From contig CAIWXY010000035.1 in NCBI GenBank assembly GCA_903916775.1, forward strand, positions 1 through 9,237: DNA of 9,237 bases. The letters run 5' to 3'. This stretch comes from an uncultured Actinomycetes bacterium. Its GTDB lineage: Bacteria; Actinomycetota; Actinomycetes; Nanopelagicales; Nanopelagicaceae. The position numbers and the translations under genes were made by a program. Within the stretch, counting starts at the first letter, position 1, and every line of letters begins with the position of its first letter. The notes under the pieces were generated by a model that made no database searches, was not told the DNA's origin, and worked only from the letters and a program-made list of their open reading frames with translations. Positions 1 through 6,624 of the stretch are shown piece after piece.

Positions 1-480
1 AATTGAACCATCCTGAATCCGCAGCCGATATCGATTTTTCTTCAGCCATTTGCGTGCAAGCTCAAAAGAGGCAGCGCCATCAGCGCTAGCAATAGTGCGA
101 TGCCCCTCCATGCGATCGAGATTCTTGGGAGTGAGCGGTGGCTTTTTCCCAATGGCACGAAGGTGTGTAAAAGTGCGTGGGAGAACGCACCCGATGAGTG
201 AGATAAAGAGAAGCAGATAGATGGCGCTAAACCATGGCGATGCGTAGACATTAAATAAGCGCAGACGATCCATCCAATGGGCCAAAGTTGGATCATTTGC
301 GAAGTACTGATCCACCTTCTGCGGTTCTTGGCTACGCTGCGGGAAGAGCGATCCCGGAATAGCAGCAACCCCCAAAAGCATAAGCAGAATAAGGGCCGTA
401 CGCATGCTCGTGAGCTGGCGCCAAGCCCATCGGAGCAGGCCAACTACTCCGATATCGATTGAATTCTCTGTGTTTGTCAT
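1..480 (-). CDS. resB: ResB, System II cytochrome c synthesis membrane protein (N-terminal 160 residues, runs off left edge)
   Basis: Membrane component of the System II (Ccs/Res) haem lyase, which with CcsA/ResC transports haem out of the cell and attaches it to apocytochrome c. The frame is open from ATG at 480 through base 1 with no stop: exactly 160 codons, so the rest lies outside the window. Family hallmarks seen are LTSMRTALILLMLLGVAAIPGSLFPQ-type sequence at about residues 23-48 (first membrane helix ending in PGS.FPQR), then VDQYF, then LFNVYASPWFSAIYLLLFISL at about 75-95 (second helix) followed by GCVLPR. Full-length actinobacterial ResB proteins are roughly 500 residues or more. 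ATG overlaps the CcdA stop by one base (TAATG). No Shine-Dalgarno is visible, so translation probably depends on re-initiation after CcdA. Another frame of the same strand (42-443) is an open shadow and is not the gene. CcsA/ResC is expected next, beyond base 1 (inference from Rv0528-Rv0529 order). Confidence 0.93.
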   Translation of the reverse strand, partial: MTNTENSIDIGVVGLLRWAWRQLTSMRTALILLMLLGVAAIPGSLFPQRSQEPQKVDQYFANDPTLAHWMDRLRLFNVYASPWFSAIYLLLFISLIGCVLPRTFTHLRAIGKKPPLTPKNLDRMEGHRTIASADGAASFELARKWLKKNRYRLRIQDGSI

Positions 481-1220
481 TAGAGCGCCGGGATAAAGCC
501 AGTCATTGAGTCGCGAAGATCATTAATCAAATGACCCCACAACCCGGTTACCTGTAACAAACCGATAATGATCAAAAATATTCCACCAAATCGCGTAAGG
601 AGATTGCCTCGCTTGGATATAAATCTGCGCAACTTTGCTGATTGATCAAAGAAGACACCAACCAAGATAAATGGGATTCCGATACCCATGCAATAAGCGA
701 CGGAAAGGATCGCACCTCGTAGAGCGCTTGAACTTTGGAATGAGAGAGCTTGTACTGCGCCAAGCGTTGGCCCAATACATGGTGTCCAGCCAAGACCAAA
801 TAGAAAACCGAGTAGCGGAGCTCCGAGGAGACCCGCAGTTGCTTTCCATTGGGGCTTAAAAGAACGATAGAAGCGTTGGTTGAAGAGAAAAACAACGCCC
901 ATCAGAATCGTGAGTAAGCCAAGAACTACTGAGAGTGTTCGCGATCCACTAGAAATTTTTGAACCCAGAGAACCGAAGAGCGCACCGTAGCTAATGAAGA
1001 GAAAAGAGAAACCAAGAACAAAGAGAAGCGCACCAAGTGCTGTGCGTCCCTTATTTTTAACATCTGTCATTCCCGCCGAATAAGCAAGGTAGCCAGGTAC
1101 GAGTGGAAGCACGCAAGGCGAGAAGAAGGAAATGAGACCGGCTATCAGTGCAACGATCATTGCCAAAATTAGGTTGCCGGAAAAAATTTGGTTAACGAAG
1201 AAATTATGCATGTGGACCAT
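480..1220 (-). CDS. ccdA: CcdA, thiol-disulfide interchange membrane protein
   Basis: Polytopic inner-membrane protein that moves electrons from cytoplasmic thioredoxin to extracytoplasmic thiol carriers such as ResA/TlpA in cytochrome c maturation. It is 246 residues, the usual length for the short CcdA type with six helices and no periplasmic domains. The conserved redox cysteines are present: C36 in SFFSPCVLPLVPGYLAY (helix 1) and C148 in LGWTPCIGPTLGA (helix 4). A third cysteine, C177, lies in helix 5. It overlaps the 3' end of the upstream TlpA gene by 17 bases and is joined to ResB by TAATG. Start choice is uncertain: ATG at 1220 has its purine-rich GAAAG directly abutting it, whereas ATG at 1211 (residue 4) has the same GAAAG nine bases upstream, a better spacing. 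The protein may therefore be 243 residues. Family assignment is secure. Confidence 0.95.
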   Translation of the reverse strand: MVHMHNFFVNQIFSGNLILAMIVALIAGLISFFSPCVLPLVPGYLAYSAGMTDVKNKGRTALGALLFVLGFSFLFISYGALFGSLGSKISSGSRTLSVVLGLLTILMGVVFLFNQRFYRSFKPQWKATAGLLGAPLLGFLFGLGWTPCIGPTLGAVQALSFQSSSALRGAILSVAYCMGIGIPFILVGVFFDQSAKLRRFISKRGNLLTRFGGIFLIIIGLLQVTGLWGHLINDLRDSMTGFIPAL

Positions 1221-1764
1221 CTTTCAGAACACGTGCAATGAGATCAGAAAGCAATGCAACTGTCACTTCCCCGCTCACTCGGGCCGCAACATAGCCATGT
1301 GAGTCAATAATTAACGTAGTAGGAATTGCATTGGGAACTAGCGAATTTCTAAAGCTGGCCAATACGGAATCATCTGTAAATATCGGGTAAGTGATACCAA
1401 ATCGCTTCACGAATTCCAGTGCTGCAGATGGGTTATCGCGCGTCAGGATGCCAGCAAATTGCACGCCATCAGCTGAATATTTCTGGGCGAAGTCAGAGAG
1501 CAGCGGTGCCTCGGCGCGACATGGCGAACACCACGAAGCCCACACATTAAGCACAGTGACTTTGTTGTAATTGAGAGTAGTTACTCCACTTTCGAGCGTT
1601 GCGCCGTGGATGATTGGCGCCGGCTTGCGAAGAGCTGGCTTCACATACGCAGCTACCCCATCGCCTTCGACAAAGGATTGCTGCGTTGTCTTGGAGACGC
1701 CATTGGCAGAACAACCGGTAAGAAGAAGGACGGCTGCGAGCGCAGCACCTAAATACTTTTTCAT
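1204..1764 (-). CDS. resA: TlpA/ResA-type thioredoxin-like lipoprotein
   Basis: Membrane-anchored extracytoplasmic thiol-disulfide oxidoreductase. Family members take electrons from CcdA and reduce the CXXCH cysteines of apocytochromes c before haem ligation. Residues 1-17 are a lipoprotein signal peptide (MKK, a hydrophobic stretch, then LLTGC), with C18 as the predicted lipidated cysteine. A linker to about residue 45 is followed by the TlpA/thioredoxin fold. Motifs seen are NVWASWCSPCRAEAP with active-site C79 and C82, and the cis-proline in NAIPTT (P148), followed by LIIDSHG. The gene is 186 codons, typical for this group. ATG at 1764 overlaps the upstream phosphatase stop as ATGA. A purine-rich AGAAAAGAAGAA precedes it but is only a weak ribosome-binding site. 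The symbol resA is by family and context (CcdA and ResB follow directly); tlpA would be an equally fair name. Confidence 0.92.
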   Translation of the reverse strand: MKKYLGAALAAVLLLTGCSANGVSKTTQQSFVEGDGVAAYVKPALRKPAPIIHGATLESGVTTLNYNKVTVLNVWASWCSPCRAEAPLLSDFAQKYSADGVQFAGILTRDNPSAALEFVKRFGITYPIFTDDSVLASFRNSLVPNAIPTTLIIDSHGYVAARVSGEVTVALLSDLIARVLKDGPHA

Positions 1765-2399
1765 TTCTTCTTTTCTGGAAGTAAGTGGGCTGCAGGTTCG
1801 GAATAGCTCACGCCTTCAATAATTCCGTCATCGTTCAGGTGAAAACTTGTTACCGAAGCAAGCGTGCACTCGCGTTTTCGTGGATCGTGCATCAAGCGAC
1901 GTCCCTCCACCGCTGAGCGCAGAATCCATATCGGCAATTGGTGAGAGACCATAAATGCATCTTTATCTGGCCCAGATTCTGCGGCCGCATCACGCGCAGC
2001 AAAGAGCGCGGCGAGCATGCGATTGATCTGTTCATCATATGGTTCGCCCCAAGAAGGTTGCCATGGACGCGTGAGGTGACGCCACATTCCCGGATGTCGA
2101 AGTACTCCTGATCCGAGTTCGAATTTCTTTCCCTCAAAAATATTTGCCGCTTCGATCAAATTGGGATCCGTGATGATCTCCAGATTGTGTGCTGCAGCTA
2201 ATGGAGCTGCCGTTTCTTGTGCGCGCTGCAGGGGTGAGGCAAGGACTGCTCCGACATCAAAATGCTTGGACCACTCACCCACCGTTTGAGCCATCTCTTG
2301 GCCAAGCTCAGATAAGCGCCAACCTGGTTGGCGTCCGTAGAGAATATTCTCGGGATTGTGCACCTGCCCGTGACGAAGGACGTGCACGCTTTGAGCCAT
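1761..2399 (-). CDS. Histidine phosphatase family protein (phosphoglycerate-mutase-like), first gene of the cytochrome c maturation operon
   Basis: Cytoplasmic member of the histidine phosphatase superfamily (branch 1), resembling mycobacterial Rv0525. The substrate is unknown. With the start at 2399 it has 212 residues. VLRHGQVHNP supplies R9 and nucleophile H10. SPLQRAQET gives R59, LIEA gives candidate proton donor E83, and MVSHQLP gives H153. These are the four expected catalytic positions. An upstream in-frame ATG at 2432 would add eleven residues (MGELYLLYDGL), but I prefer 2399. Family members begin just before the RHG strand, and a TATGAT hexamer at 2411-2406 ends six bases before the 2399 ATG, exactly where a -10 element of a leaderless transcript should be. 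The longer start would lie upstream of that promoter. It overlaps the TlpA start by four bases (ATGA). The same gene order occurs in Rv0525-Rv0528, so a conserved link to cytochrome maturation or haem metabolism is likely, but its role there is not known to me. Confidence 0.88.
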   Translation of the reverse strand: MAQSVHVLRHGQVHNPENILYGRQPGWRLSELGQEMAQTVGEWSKHFDVGAVLASPLQRAQETAAPLAAAHNLEIITDPNLIEAANIFEGKKFELGSGVLRHPGMWRHLTRPWQPSWGEPYDEQINRMLAALFAARDAAAESGPDKDAFMVSHQLPIWILRSAVEGRRLMHDPRKRECTLASVTSFHLNDDGIIEGVSYSEPAAHLLPEKKK

Positions 2400-2405
2400 G
2401 AGCCC

Positions 2406-2411
2406 ATCATA
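2406..2411 (-). promoter_or_regulatory. Putative -10 element of a leaderless promoter for the phosphatase-resA-ccdA-resB operon
   Basis: Reading the minus strand, TATGAT (2411 to 2406) is followed by GGGCTC and then ATG at 2399. The hexamer matches the actinobacterial -10 consensus TANNNT and differs from TATAAT at one position. If transcription starts at the A of the ATG, the hexamer occupies -12 to -7, the standard position. No convincing -35 box is seen at 16-18 bases spacing (AGATGG lies there), and no Shine-Dalgarno precedes the ATG. Both are consistent with leaderless translation. Prediction from pattern only. Confidence 0.6.
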
Positions 2412-2516
2412 AAGGAGGTACAGCTCGCCCATCTCTGTGAGGAAATTGAGGATGAACAGCCATAGGTGAGCCCAGCCACGAAGGAGCTGAGCGAAGGGAT
2501 TGGCTGCTTCTGGGAA

Positions 2517-2522
2517 TAGGCT
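2517..2522 (+). promoter_or_regulatory. Putative -10 element of a leaderless promoter for the HAD-IB phosphatase gene
   Basis: TAGGCT (2517-2522) is followed by six bases (AGGCAG) and then ATG at 2529. The geometry is the same as for the divergent operon on the other strand, placing the hexamer at -12 to -7 if the A of the ATG is +1. It fits TANNNT but is further from TATAAT than the minus-strand partner. No clear -35 is visible and no separate ribosome-binding site precedes the ATG. The 129-base region 2400-2528 therefore seems to hold two divergent leaderless promoters and no small gene that I can support. Confidence 0.5.
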
Positions 2523-2528
2523 AGGCAG

Positions 2529-3344
2529 ATGTCCTCAGATTCAGAAGTTACCCCCGTGGGCGGCCAAGCCTCCACAGGAGGAATCCGGGCAGCATTTTTC
2601 GATGTCGATAACACCCTGATGCGGGGTTCGTCCCTCTACTTCCTCAGTCGAGGCATGTACCAGCGGGGGTTTTTTACCAAAAAGGATATCTCTAATTTCA
2701 TCGTCGCCAACCTGCGCTATCGCCTCTCTGGAGTCGAGAACAAAGAAGAAATCGCCAAGGTTCAAGCGGCTGCGTGCGAATTCTTCCGCGGTCACAAAGT
2801 GGATGAGATCGAGAAGATGGGTATCGAGGTCTATGACGAATATGTCTCGCCAGCGCTCTGGGCAGGCACGATTGAAATCGCAAATGAGCATCTTGCTGCC
2901 CACGAAGAAGTGTGGCTCGTAACCGCTACTCCTAAAGATCTTGCCGATTTGATTGCCAAGCGGCTGGGTTTCACCGGAGCCCTAGGCACTGTGGCCCAAA
3001 CCAAAGATGGCGTATACACGGGTGAAATCATCGGCCAACTCCTTCACGGTCCTAATAAAGCTCTTGCTATTCAAACGCTTGCACAGGAACATGGCATTGA
3101 TCTAGCCAGCTCTTATGCGTATTCAGATAGCCATCATGACATTCCACTGCTGACGGCGGTTGGCAACCCTCGAGTGATCAATCCCGATACTCTGCTTCAA
3201 ATCCATGCGCTTAAAAAGAACTGGCCGATCTATGACTTTAGACGGGCGCGCGCGATCAAAAAAGCCTTGGCTCCGGTCTTAAGCAAAGGGCTTCACATCG
3301 GGATACATCTCAACCCAAAGTCCTGGGTCAAACGATCACCGTAG
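2529..3344 (+). CDS. HAD-IB family hydrolase (SerB-like phosphatase)
   Basis: Cytoplasmic haloacid-dehalogenase-type phosphatase of subfamily IB, 271 residues. All four HAD motifs are visible: motif I AAFFDVDNTL (nucleophile D25, acid/base D27), motif II LVTATP (T132), motif III HGPNK (K177), and motif IV YSDSHHDIPLL (D200 and D204). The region between motifs I and II (about 30-125) is a helical cap, the C1 type typical of phosphoserine-phosphatase relatives. The first twenty residues are polar and low in conservation signals. The C-terminus (about 232-271) is basic, with NWPIYDFRRARAIKK. Relatives include mycobacterial Rv0505c (called SerB1) and proteins adjacent to glutaredoxin-like and rex genes in Streptomyces. 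True phosphoserine phosphatase activity cannot be read from the sequence. It is divergent from the cytochrome maturation operon and 22 bases upstream of the XPB-partner gene. The start is supported by the adjacent TAGGCT promoter-like hexamer. Confidence 0.9.
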   Translation: MSSDSEVTPVGGQASTGGIRAAFFDVDNTLMRGSSLYFLSRGMYQRGFFTKKDISNFIVANLRYRLSGVENKEEIAKVQAAACEFFRGHKVDEIEKMGIEVYDEYVSPALWAGTIEIANEHLAAHEEVWLVTATPKDLADLIAKRLGFTGALGTVAQTKDGVYTGEIIGQLLHGPNKALAIQTLAQEHGIDLASSYAYSDSHHDIPLLTAVGNPRVINPDTLLQIHALKKNWPIYDFRRARAIKKALAPVLSKGLHIGIHLNPKSWVKRSP

Positions 3345-3351
3345 AGGGCGG

Positions 3352-3357
3352 TAATGT
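3352..3357 (+). promoter_or_regulatory. Possible -10 element upstream of the XPB-partner gene
   Basis: TAATGT at 3352-3357 matches TANNNT and lies nine bases before the ATG at 3367, in the 22-base gap after the HAD-IB stop. It would give a transcript start three bases before the ATG, or at the ATG itself with slightly long spacing. No Shine-Dalgarno precedes this ATG. Weaker than the two divergent promoter candidates; read-through from the HAD-IB gene is equally possible. Confidence 0.35.
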
Positions 3358-3366
3358 AGGGCAGTT

Positions 3367-5517
3367 ATGTCCAACAGCCTGAGCGACGCCCTGCGAAGCA
3401 AAAACGACGAAGAGATAGCCGAACTCTTTAGAGCTCGTCCTGATCTCATCTCACCTGTGCCCGCAGATATCGGCGCGCTAGCGGCTCGTGCAAACTCAAT
3501 GCCCAGCGTGATGCGGGCCTGTGAAGCACTCAATAAATGGCAGTTCGACATTCTTACAGCGCTCTGCGCCTTATCTGAACCTATCTCGCTCATTGAATTG
3601 CTCGCTGTCACGAGCAAGGATGCGAAAGCAACCGTGGATGAGTTAGAGGCGAAAGCTCTTATTTATAAGGATGGCGAGCACTATCGCGTCCCAACAAATG
3701 TACGTACACTCATTGGCGATACTCCTGCTGGTCTTGGCCCACGTGGCACAGCTACTTTAGATTTTGCACTTCTTGCAACTGCTCCAAAAGGAGCGCTTGA
3801 AATTCTTGAGCGAATGATGTGGGGACCACCCAAAGGTCAAGTCGCCGATGTCAAGAAAGCACCAGCTCATATCACATGGCTCCTTGAGAATAAATTCCTC
3901 TTAGCCTTTGATTCACAAACTGTTTTGCTACCCCGTGAAGTCGCGATGCATTTGCGTAAAGGAAAAATATTCAAGGAGTTAGTGCCGACACAGCCACCGC
4001 TCAAAGGCAGATCGCGCAAGCAGAAAGATATCGACCAAGCTGCTATTGCAAATATCTCCACGATCATTCGTTGGGTCGAAGAGTTGGCGCACAACTGGTC
4101 AGATGAACCGCCTACGGCGCTTCGTTCTGGCGGGCTAGGTGTGCGCGATCTCAAACATAGCGCAGAGCATTTAGGTATTGATGAAGGGTGTGCAGCTTTT
4201 GTTGCAGAAGTTGCTTATATCGCTGGACTAGTTGTTATTGATTCCGATGATGCTATTTTACCAACCATCGCTTTTGACATCTGGCTTTCTCGCTCGATGG
4301 AAGAGAAGTGGCACGCACTGGCTTGTCTATGGATTGAGTCATCACGTATGAGTGGAATCGTCGGTCGCGGTGACTCGAAGAGCGTGTCCGCACTGGGCCC
4401 AGAGCTCGATCGACCAGGCACTCCTGCACTCAAAAAACTCACCTTGGCTTTACTTTCAGCAAACCCAGAGCTCGATCCAGAACTTGCATCGATGCACGAA
4501 AATATAAGTTGGCTTGCACCTGCACGTGCAAATAGTTCGTACACTGAATGGATATTGCGTGAAGCAGAATGGCTTGGCCTCAGTGGGCAAGGCGCGATCT
4601 CTACTTTTGGCAAGAGATTTTTAGAGGGCGATGATTTAGGTATCGATGATGCGTTGCCAAAACCGGTAGATCACATTTTGATTCAGAGCGACAATAGCGC
4701 GATCGCTCCTGGTCCATTGACTCTCGAAGTTGCAAATGCCATGGGAACAATTGCAGATATCGAAAGTCGTGGTGGCGCGACTGTCTATCGTTTTAGCGAG
4801 ACATCTATTCGACGTGGACTAGATCATGGTCAAACGGGTGAAGCGATCATTGATTTCCTAAGAAAGACATCTAAGACTCCGATGCCTCAGCCACTCGAAT
4901 ACCTCATCGCCGATGTAGCAAAGCGTCATGGTCGGCTACGAGTTGGCGTCGCTACTTCCTATATTCGCTGTGAAGACGAAGGGCTTATCGCCCAGATAAT
5001 TCATGATCGCACGCTCGATGGTTTTGGGCTCCGTAAATTAGCTCCACAAGTTCTCATTGCAGAGTGTGAGAGCGCAGAGTTGATCAGCGCACTACGCGAA
5101 GCCGGATATTTGCCAGCAGCCGAGAATGCAACAGGTGTATTGGTTTCTGCACCAAAGCTTCGCCGCTCTAAATCTCGGCCAAAACCACCTCGCTCACTTA
5201 CCGAACCCGCAGCTCCACTCGATGTTGCCATCGATGCGGCGCTACGTTCACTACGTGTGGGTGAGAAAGCGACATCTCATAAGCCACGTGAAGTTCCGCG
5301 CACTTCTGCCAACGAAACAGTGGAGCTCCTGCATCATTACATTGCCGAGCGCTCCACACTCACCATCGGCTATGCCGATACAAACGGCGGCGTCTCCAAT
5401 CGCATGATTGAGCCAAAGTCCATCTCGCTAGGCACTTTGGTGGCTTTTGACCATAGCTCGGGAGAGATAATCCACTTCAGAATTCCTCGTATTACCGGCG
5501 TAAGCCTCGCCGAGTAG
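3367..5517 (+). CDS. XPB-partner protein: helicase-associated (Helicase_C_3-like) domain protein with C-terminal WYL-like domain
   Basis: Large actinobacterial protein of the Rv0862c type, often labelled 'helicase C-terminal domain' or 'XPB/Ssl2-like', 716 residues. I see no Walker A, DEAH or motif VI, so it is not itself a helicase. Residues 1 to about 120 contain a helical, winged-helix-like segment (KWQFDILTALCALSE, then a LIYKDGEHYRVP wing). The middle is helical with few motifs. Residues about 433-580 are the shared domain: ILIQSDN at 437, VYRFSETS, then AKRHGRLRV at 518-526. The same pattern occurs at the N-terminus of the XPB helicase encoded downstream. A basic, proline-rich linker (RRSKSRPKPPRS, about 600-612) precedes a C-terminal segment (about 645-716) with TIGYADTNGGVSNRMIEP and IIHFRIPRITGV, the pattern of a WYL domain. 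It is followed 24 bases later by the M20 gene and then XPB, probably as one operon. Role inferred: partner or regulator of XPB in DNA repair; not demonstrated here. Confidence 0.85.
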   Translation: MSNSLSDALRSKNDEEIAELFRARPDLISPVPADIGALAARANSMPSVMRACEALNKWQFDILTALCALSEPISLIELLAVTSKDAKATVDELEAKALIYKDGEHYRVPTNVRTLIGDTPAGLGPRGTATLDFALLATAPKGALEILERMMWGPPKGQVADVKKAPAHITWLLENKFLLAFDSQTVLLPREVAMHLRKGKIFKELVPTQPPLKGRSRKQKDIDQAAIANISTIIRWVEELAHNWSDEPPTALRSGGLGVRDLKHSAEHLGIDEGCAAFVAEVAYIAGLVVIDSDDAILPTIAFDIWLSRSMEEKWHALACLWIESSRMSGIVGRGDSKSVSALGPELDRPGTPALKKLTLALLSANPELDPELASMHENISWLAPARANSSYTEWILREAEWLGLSGQGAISTFGKRFLEGDDLGIDDALPKPVDHILIQSDNSAIAPGPLTLEVANAMGTIADIESRGGATVYRFSETSIRRGLDHGQTGEAIIDFLRKTSKTPMPQPLEYLIADVAKRHGRLRVGVATSYIRCEDEGLIAQIIHDRTLDGFGLRKLAPQVLIAECESAELISALREAGYLPAAENATGVLVSAPKLRRSKSRPKPPRSLTEPAAPLDVAIDAALRSLRVGEKATSHKPREVPRTSANETVELLHHYIAERSTLTIGYADTNGGVSNRMIEPKSISLGTLVAFDHSSGEIIHFRIPRITGVSLAE

Positions 5518-5541
5518 CGGAAATACGGCAGACTTAGACCT

Positions 5542-6624
5542 ATGACCACCGCTACTTTCCTAGCTGACCTAGAAAAACTCGTTCGCACGCAATCGCCGAG
5601 TGAGGATCTTGAAGCGATCCGCAAGGTCATGGAATTGGCAGTCGAGATTAGTGCAAGCAATCTTCCTCATCCCGCACAGATAGTGATTGAAGAAGAACGT
5701 CCAGTGTTTTGGTGGGGCTCAAAAGAACCTGAAATCATTCTGCTTGCTCACCTCGACACTGTCTGGCCAATTGATTCGTTTCTGCCGCTATGGCAGATCA
5801 ATGGTGATGAGATCGCAGGACCGGGCATCTTTGATATGAAGGCAGGCTTCCTTCAAGCACTCTATAGCCTCAAGGAGATCCCAGATGCTCACACCAAAGT
5901 TGCGTTGATTGCGACGAGTGATGAAGAGACTGGTAGTAAATCTTCACGTAAGTTAATTCAGCGACTAGCTTCGAGTGCGCGTGCGGTTTTAGTGTTGGAA
6001 GCATCTCTTGATGGCAAAGCAAAAATTGGGCGCAAGGGTACGTCGATGTACCACATTGTTATTCATGGCCGCGCTTCGCATGCTGGACTCGAACCAGAAA
6101 AAGGCATCAACGCCACTATCGAAATTGCGCGAATTGTTGAGCAGGTCATGAAACTCAATGATCAGAGCCATGGCACCACTGTCGTCCCCACTCTTATGCG
6201 CTCTGGTTCTACTACAAATACTGTTCCAGCACTTGCCGAACTTGATATCGATTCACGTTCATTCTTATATTCAGAATTAGAACGAATTGACGCAGCTATC
6301 AATGATTTAAAACCTATGCATCCAGAAGCTCGAATCGAGATTGTCGGAGGCATTAATCGCCCACCACTTGAGCTGGCATCCACTGCTGCGCTCTATGAGA
6401 CTCTAGAAAAAGTGGCGGCCCAGCTGGGCATGGCTCCTATCGGAAGCGCATCAGTCGGCGGTGCCAGTGACGGTAATTTTGCTGCGGCTGCTGGAGCCCC
6501 AACCCTGGATGGACTAGGTGCAGTCGGAGATGGCGCACATGCAGCGCATGAACATATTCTTGCAAGTTCAATTCCTACCCGAATCTCACTACTAGCTGGT
6601 CTTATTAAGGAGCTCCTTAAGTGA
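5542..6624 (+). CDS. M20 family metallopeptidase (carboxypeptidase G2 / ArgE-DapE-like)
   Basis: Cytoplasmic dizinc amidohydrolase/peptidase of family M20, 360 residues, slightly short but complete. Expected zinc ligands and catalytic residues are all visible: H70 and D72 in LLAHLDTVWP, D98 in GPGIFDMKAGF, E128 (general base) and E129 in SDEETGS, E153 in VLEAS, and H333 in GDGAHAAHEH. The lid/dimerisation domain (about 163-275) carries GRASHAGLEPEKGINA with H180, which in the family reaches the partner active site. SVGGASDGNFAAAAGAPTLDGLG matches the carboxypeptidase G2 branch, which cleaves C-terminal glutamate or similar amide-linked residues. The actual substrate is unknown. No signal peptide is seen. 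It starts 24 bases after the XPB-partner gene without a clear ribosome-binding site or -10 hexamer, and its TGA overlaps the GTG of the helicase. Its place between two XPB-related genes is unexplained: it may be a chance operon member. Confidence 0.93.
   Translation: MTTATFLADLEKLVRTQSPSEDLEAIRKVMELAVEISASNLPHPAQIVIEEERPVFWWGSKEPEIILLAHLDTVWPIDSFLPLWQINGDEIAGPGIFDMKAGFLQALYSLKEIPDAHTKVALIATSDEETGSKSSRKLIQRLASSARAVLVLEASLDGKAKIGRKGTSMYHIVIHGRASHAGLEPEKGINATIEIARIVEQVMKLNDQSHGTTVVPTLMRSGSTTNTVPALAELDIDSRSFLYSELERIDAAINDLKPMHPEARIEIVGGINRPPLELASTAALYETLEKVAAQLGMAPIGSASVGGASDGNFAAAAGAPTLDGLGAVGDGAHAAHEHILASSIPTRISLLAGLIKELLK
6605..6620 (+). promoter_or_regulatory. Ribosome-binding site of the XPB gene inside a 16-base perfect palindrome
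   Basis: AAGGAG at 6607-6612 is a strong Shine-Dalgarno eight bases before the GTG at 6621 and decides that start. It lies within TTAAGGAGCTCCTTAA (6605-6620), which equals its own reverse complement and abuts the start codon. In RNA it could fold as a six-pair stem with an AGCU tetraloop that hides most of the Shine-Dalgarno. In DNA it could be a symmetric protein site. It also encodes the last residues of the M20 protein (IKELLK), so ribosomes finishing M20 would open the stem. The sequence is certain; regulation is inference. Confidence 0.55.

Noticed and set aside
42..443. Open frame on the minus strand encoding a hydrophobic-looking 133-residue protein
   Set aside because: It is out of frame with ResB on the same strand. 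The ResB frame (480 to 1) has clear family motifs and a coupled start, and its open frame continues past the window edge. The hydrophobicity is a by-product of the membrane-protein coding.
2411..2419. AAAGGAGGT on the plus strand, a perfect Shine-Dalgarno-like sequence
   Set aside because: No start codon lies within 5-12 bases. The next GTG (2437) is 17 bases away and opens only about ten codons. The bases coincide with the minus-strand sequence next to the TATGAT hexamer, so no gene can be supported.
2471..2514. Nested inverted repeat CCCAGCCA ... TGGCT ... CTGGG in the divergent promoter region
   Set aside because: The arms are short and need a bulge on one side, and there is no T run. Too weak to call a terminator or operator without comparison to relatives.
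4398..4477. 14-base direct repeat CCCAGAGCTCGATC at 4398-4411 and 4464-4477
   Set aside because: The copies are in the same frame, 66 bases apart, and both encode PELD. With only two copies inside a coding region, this is likely chance or a short duplicated protein motif.
3367..5517. Calling the 716-residue protein a helicase from its usual database label
   Set aside because: No Walker A, DExH or motif VI is visible. It shares only the non-motor domain with XPB.
6605..6620. Reading the palindrome as a terminator for the M20 gene
   Set aside because: No T run follows, and the helicase start codon directly abuts it. A translation-level or operator role is more plausible.
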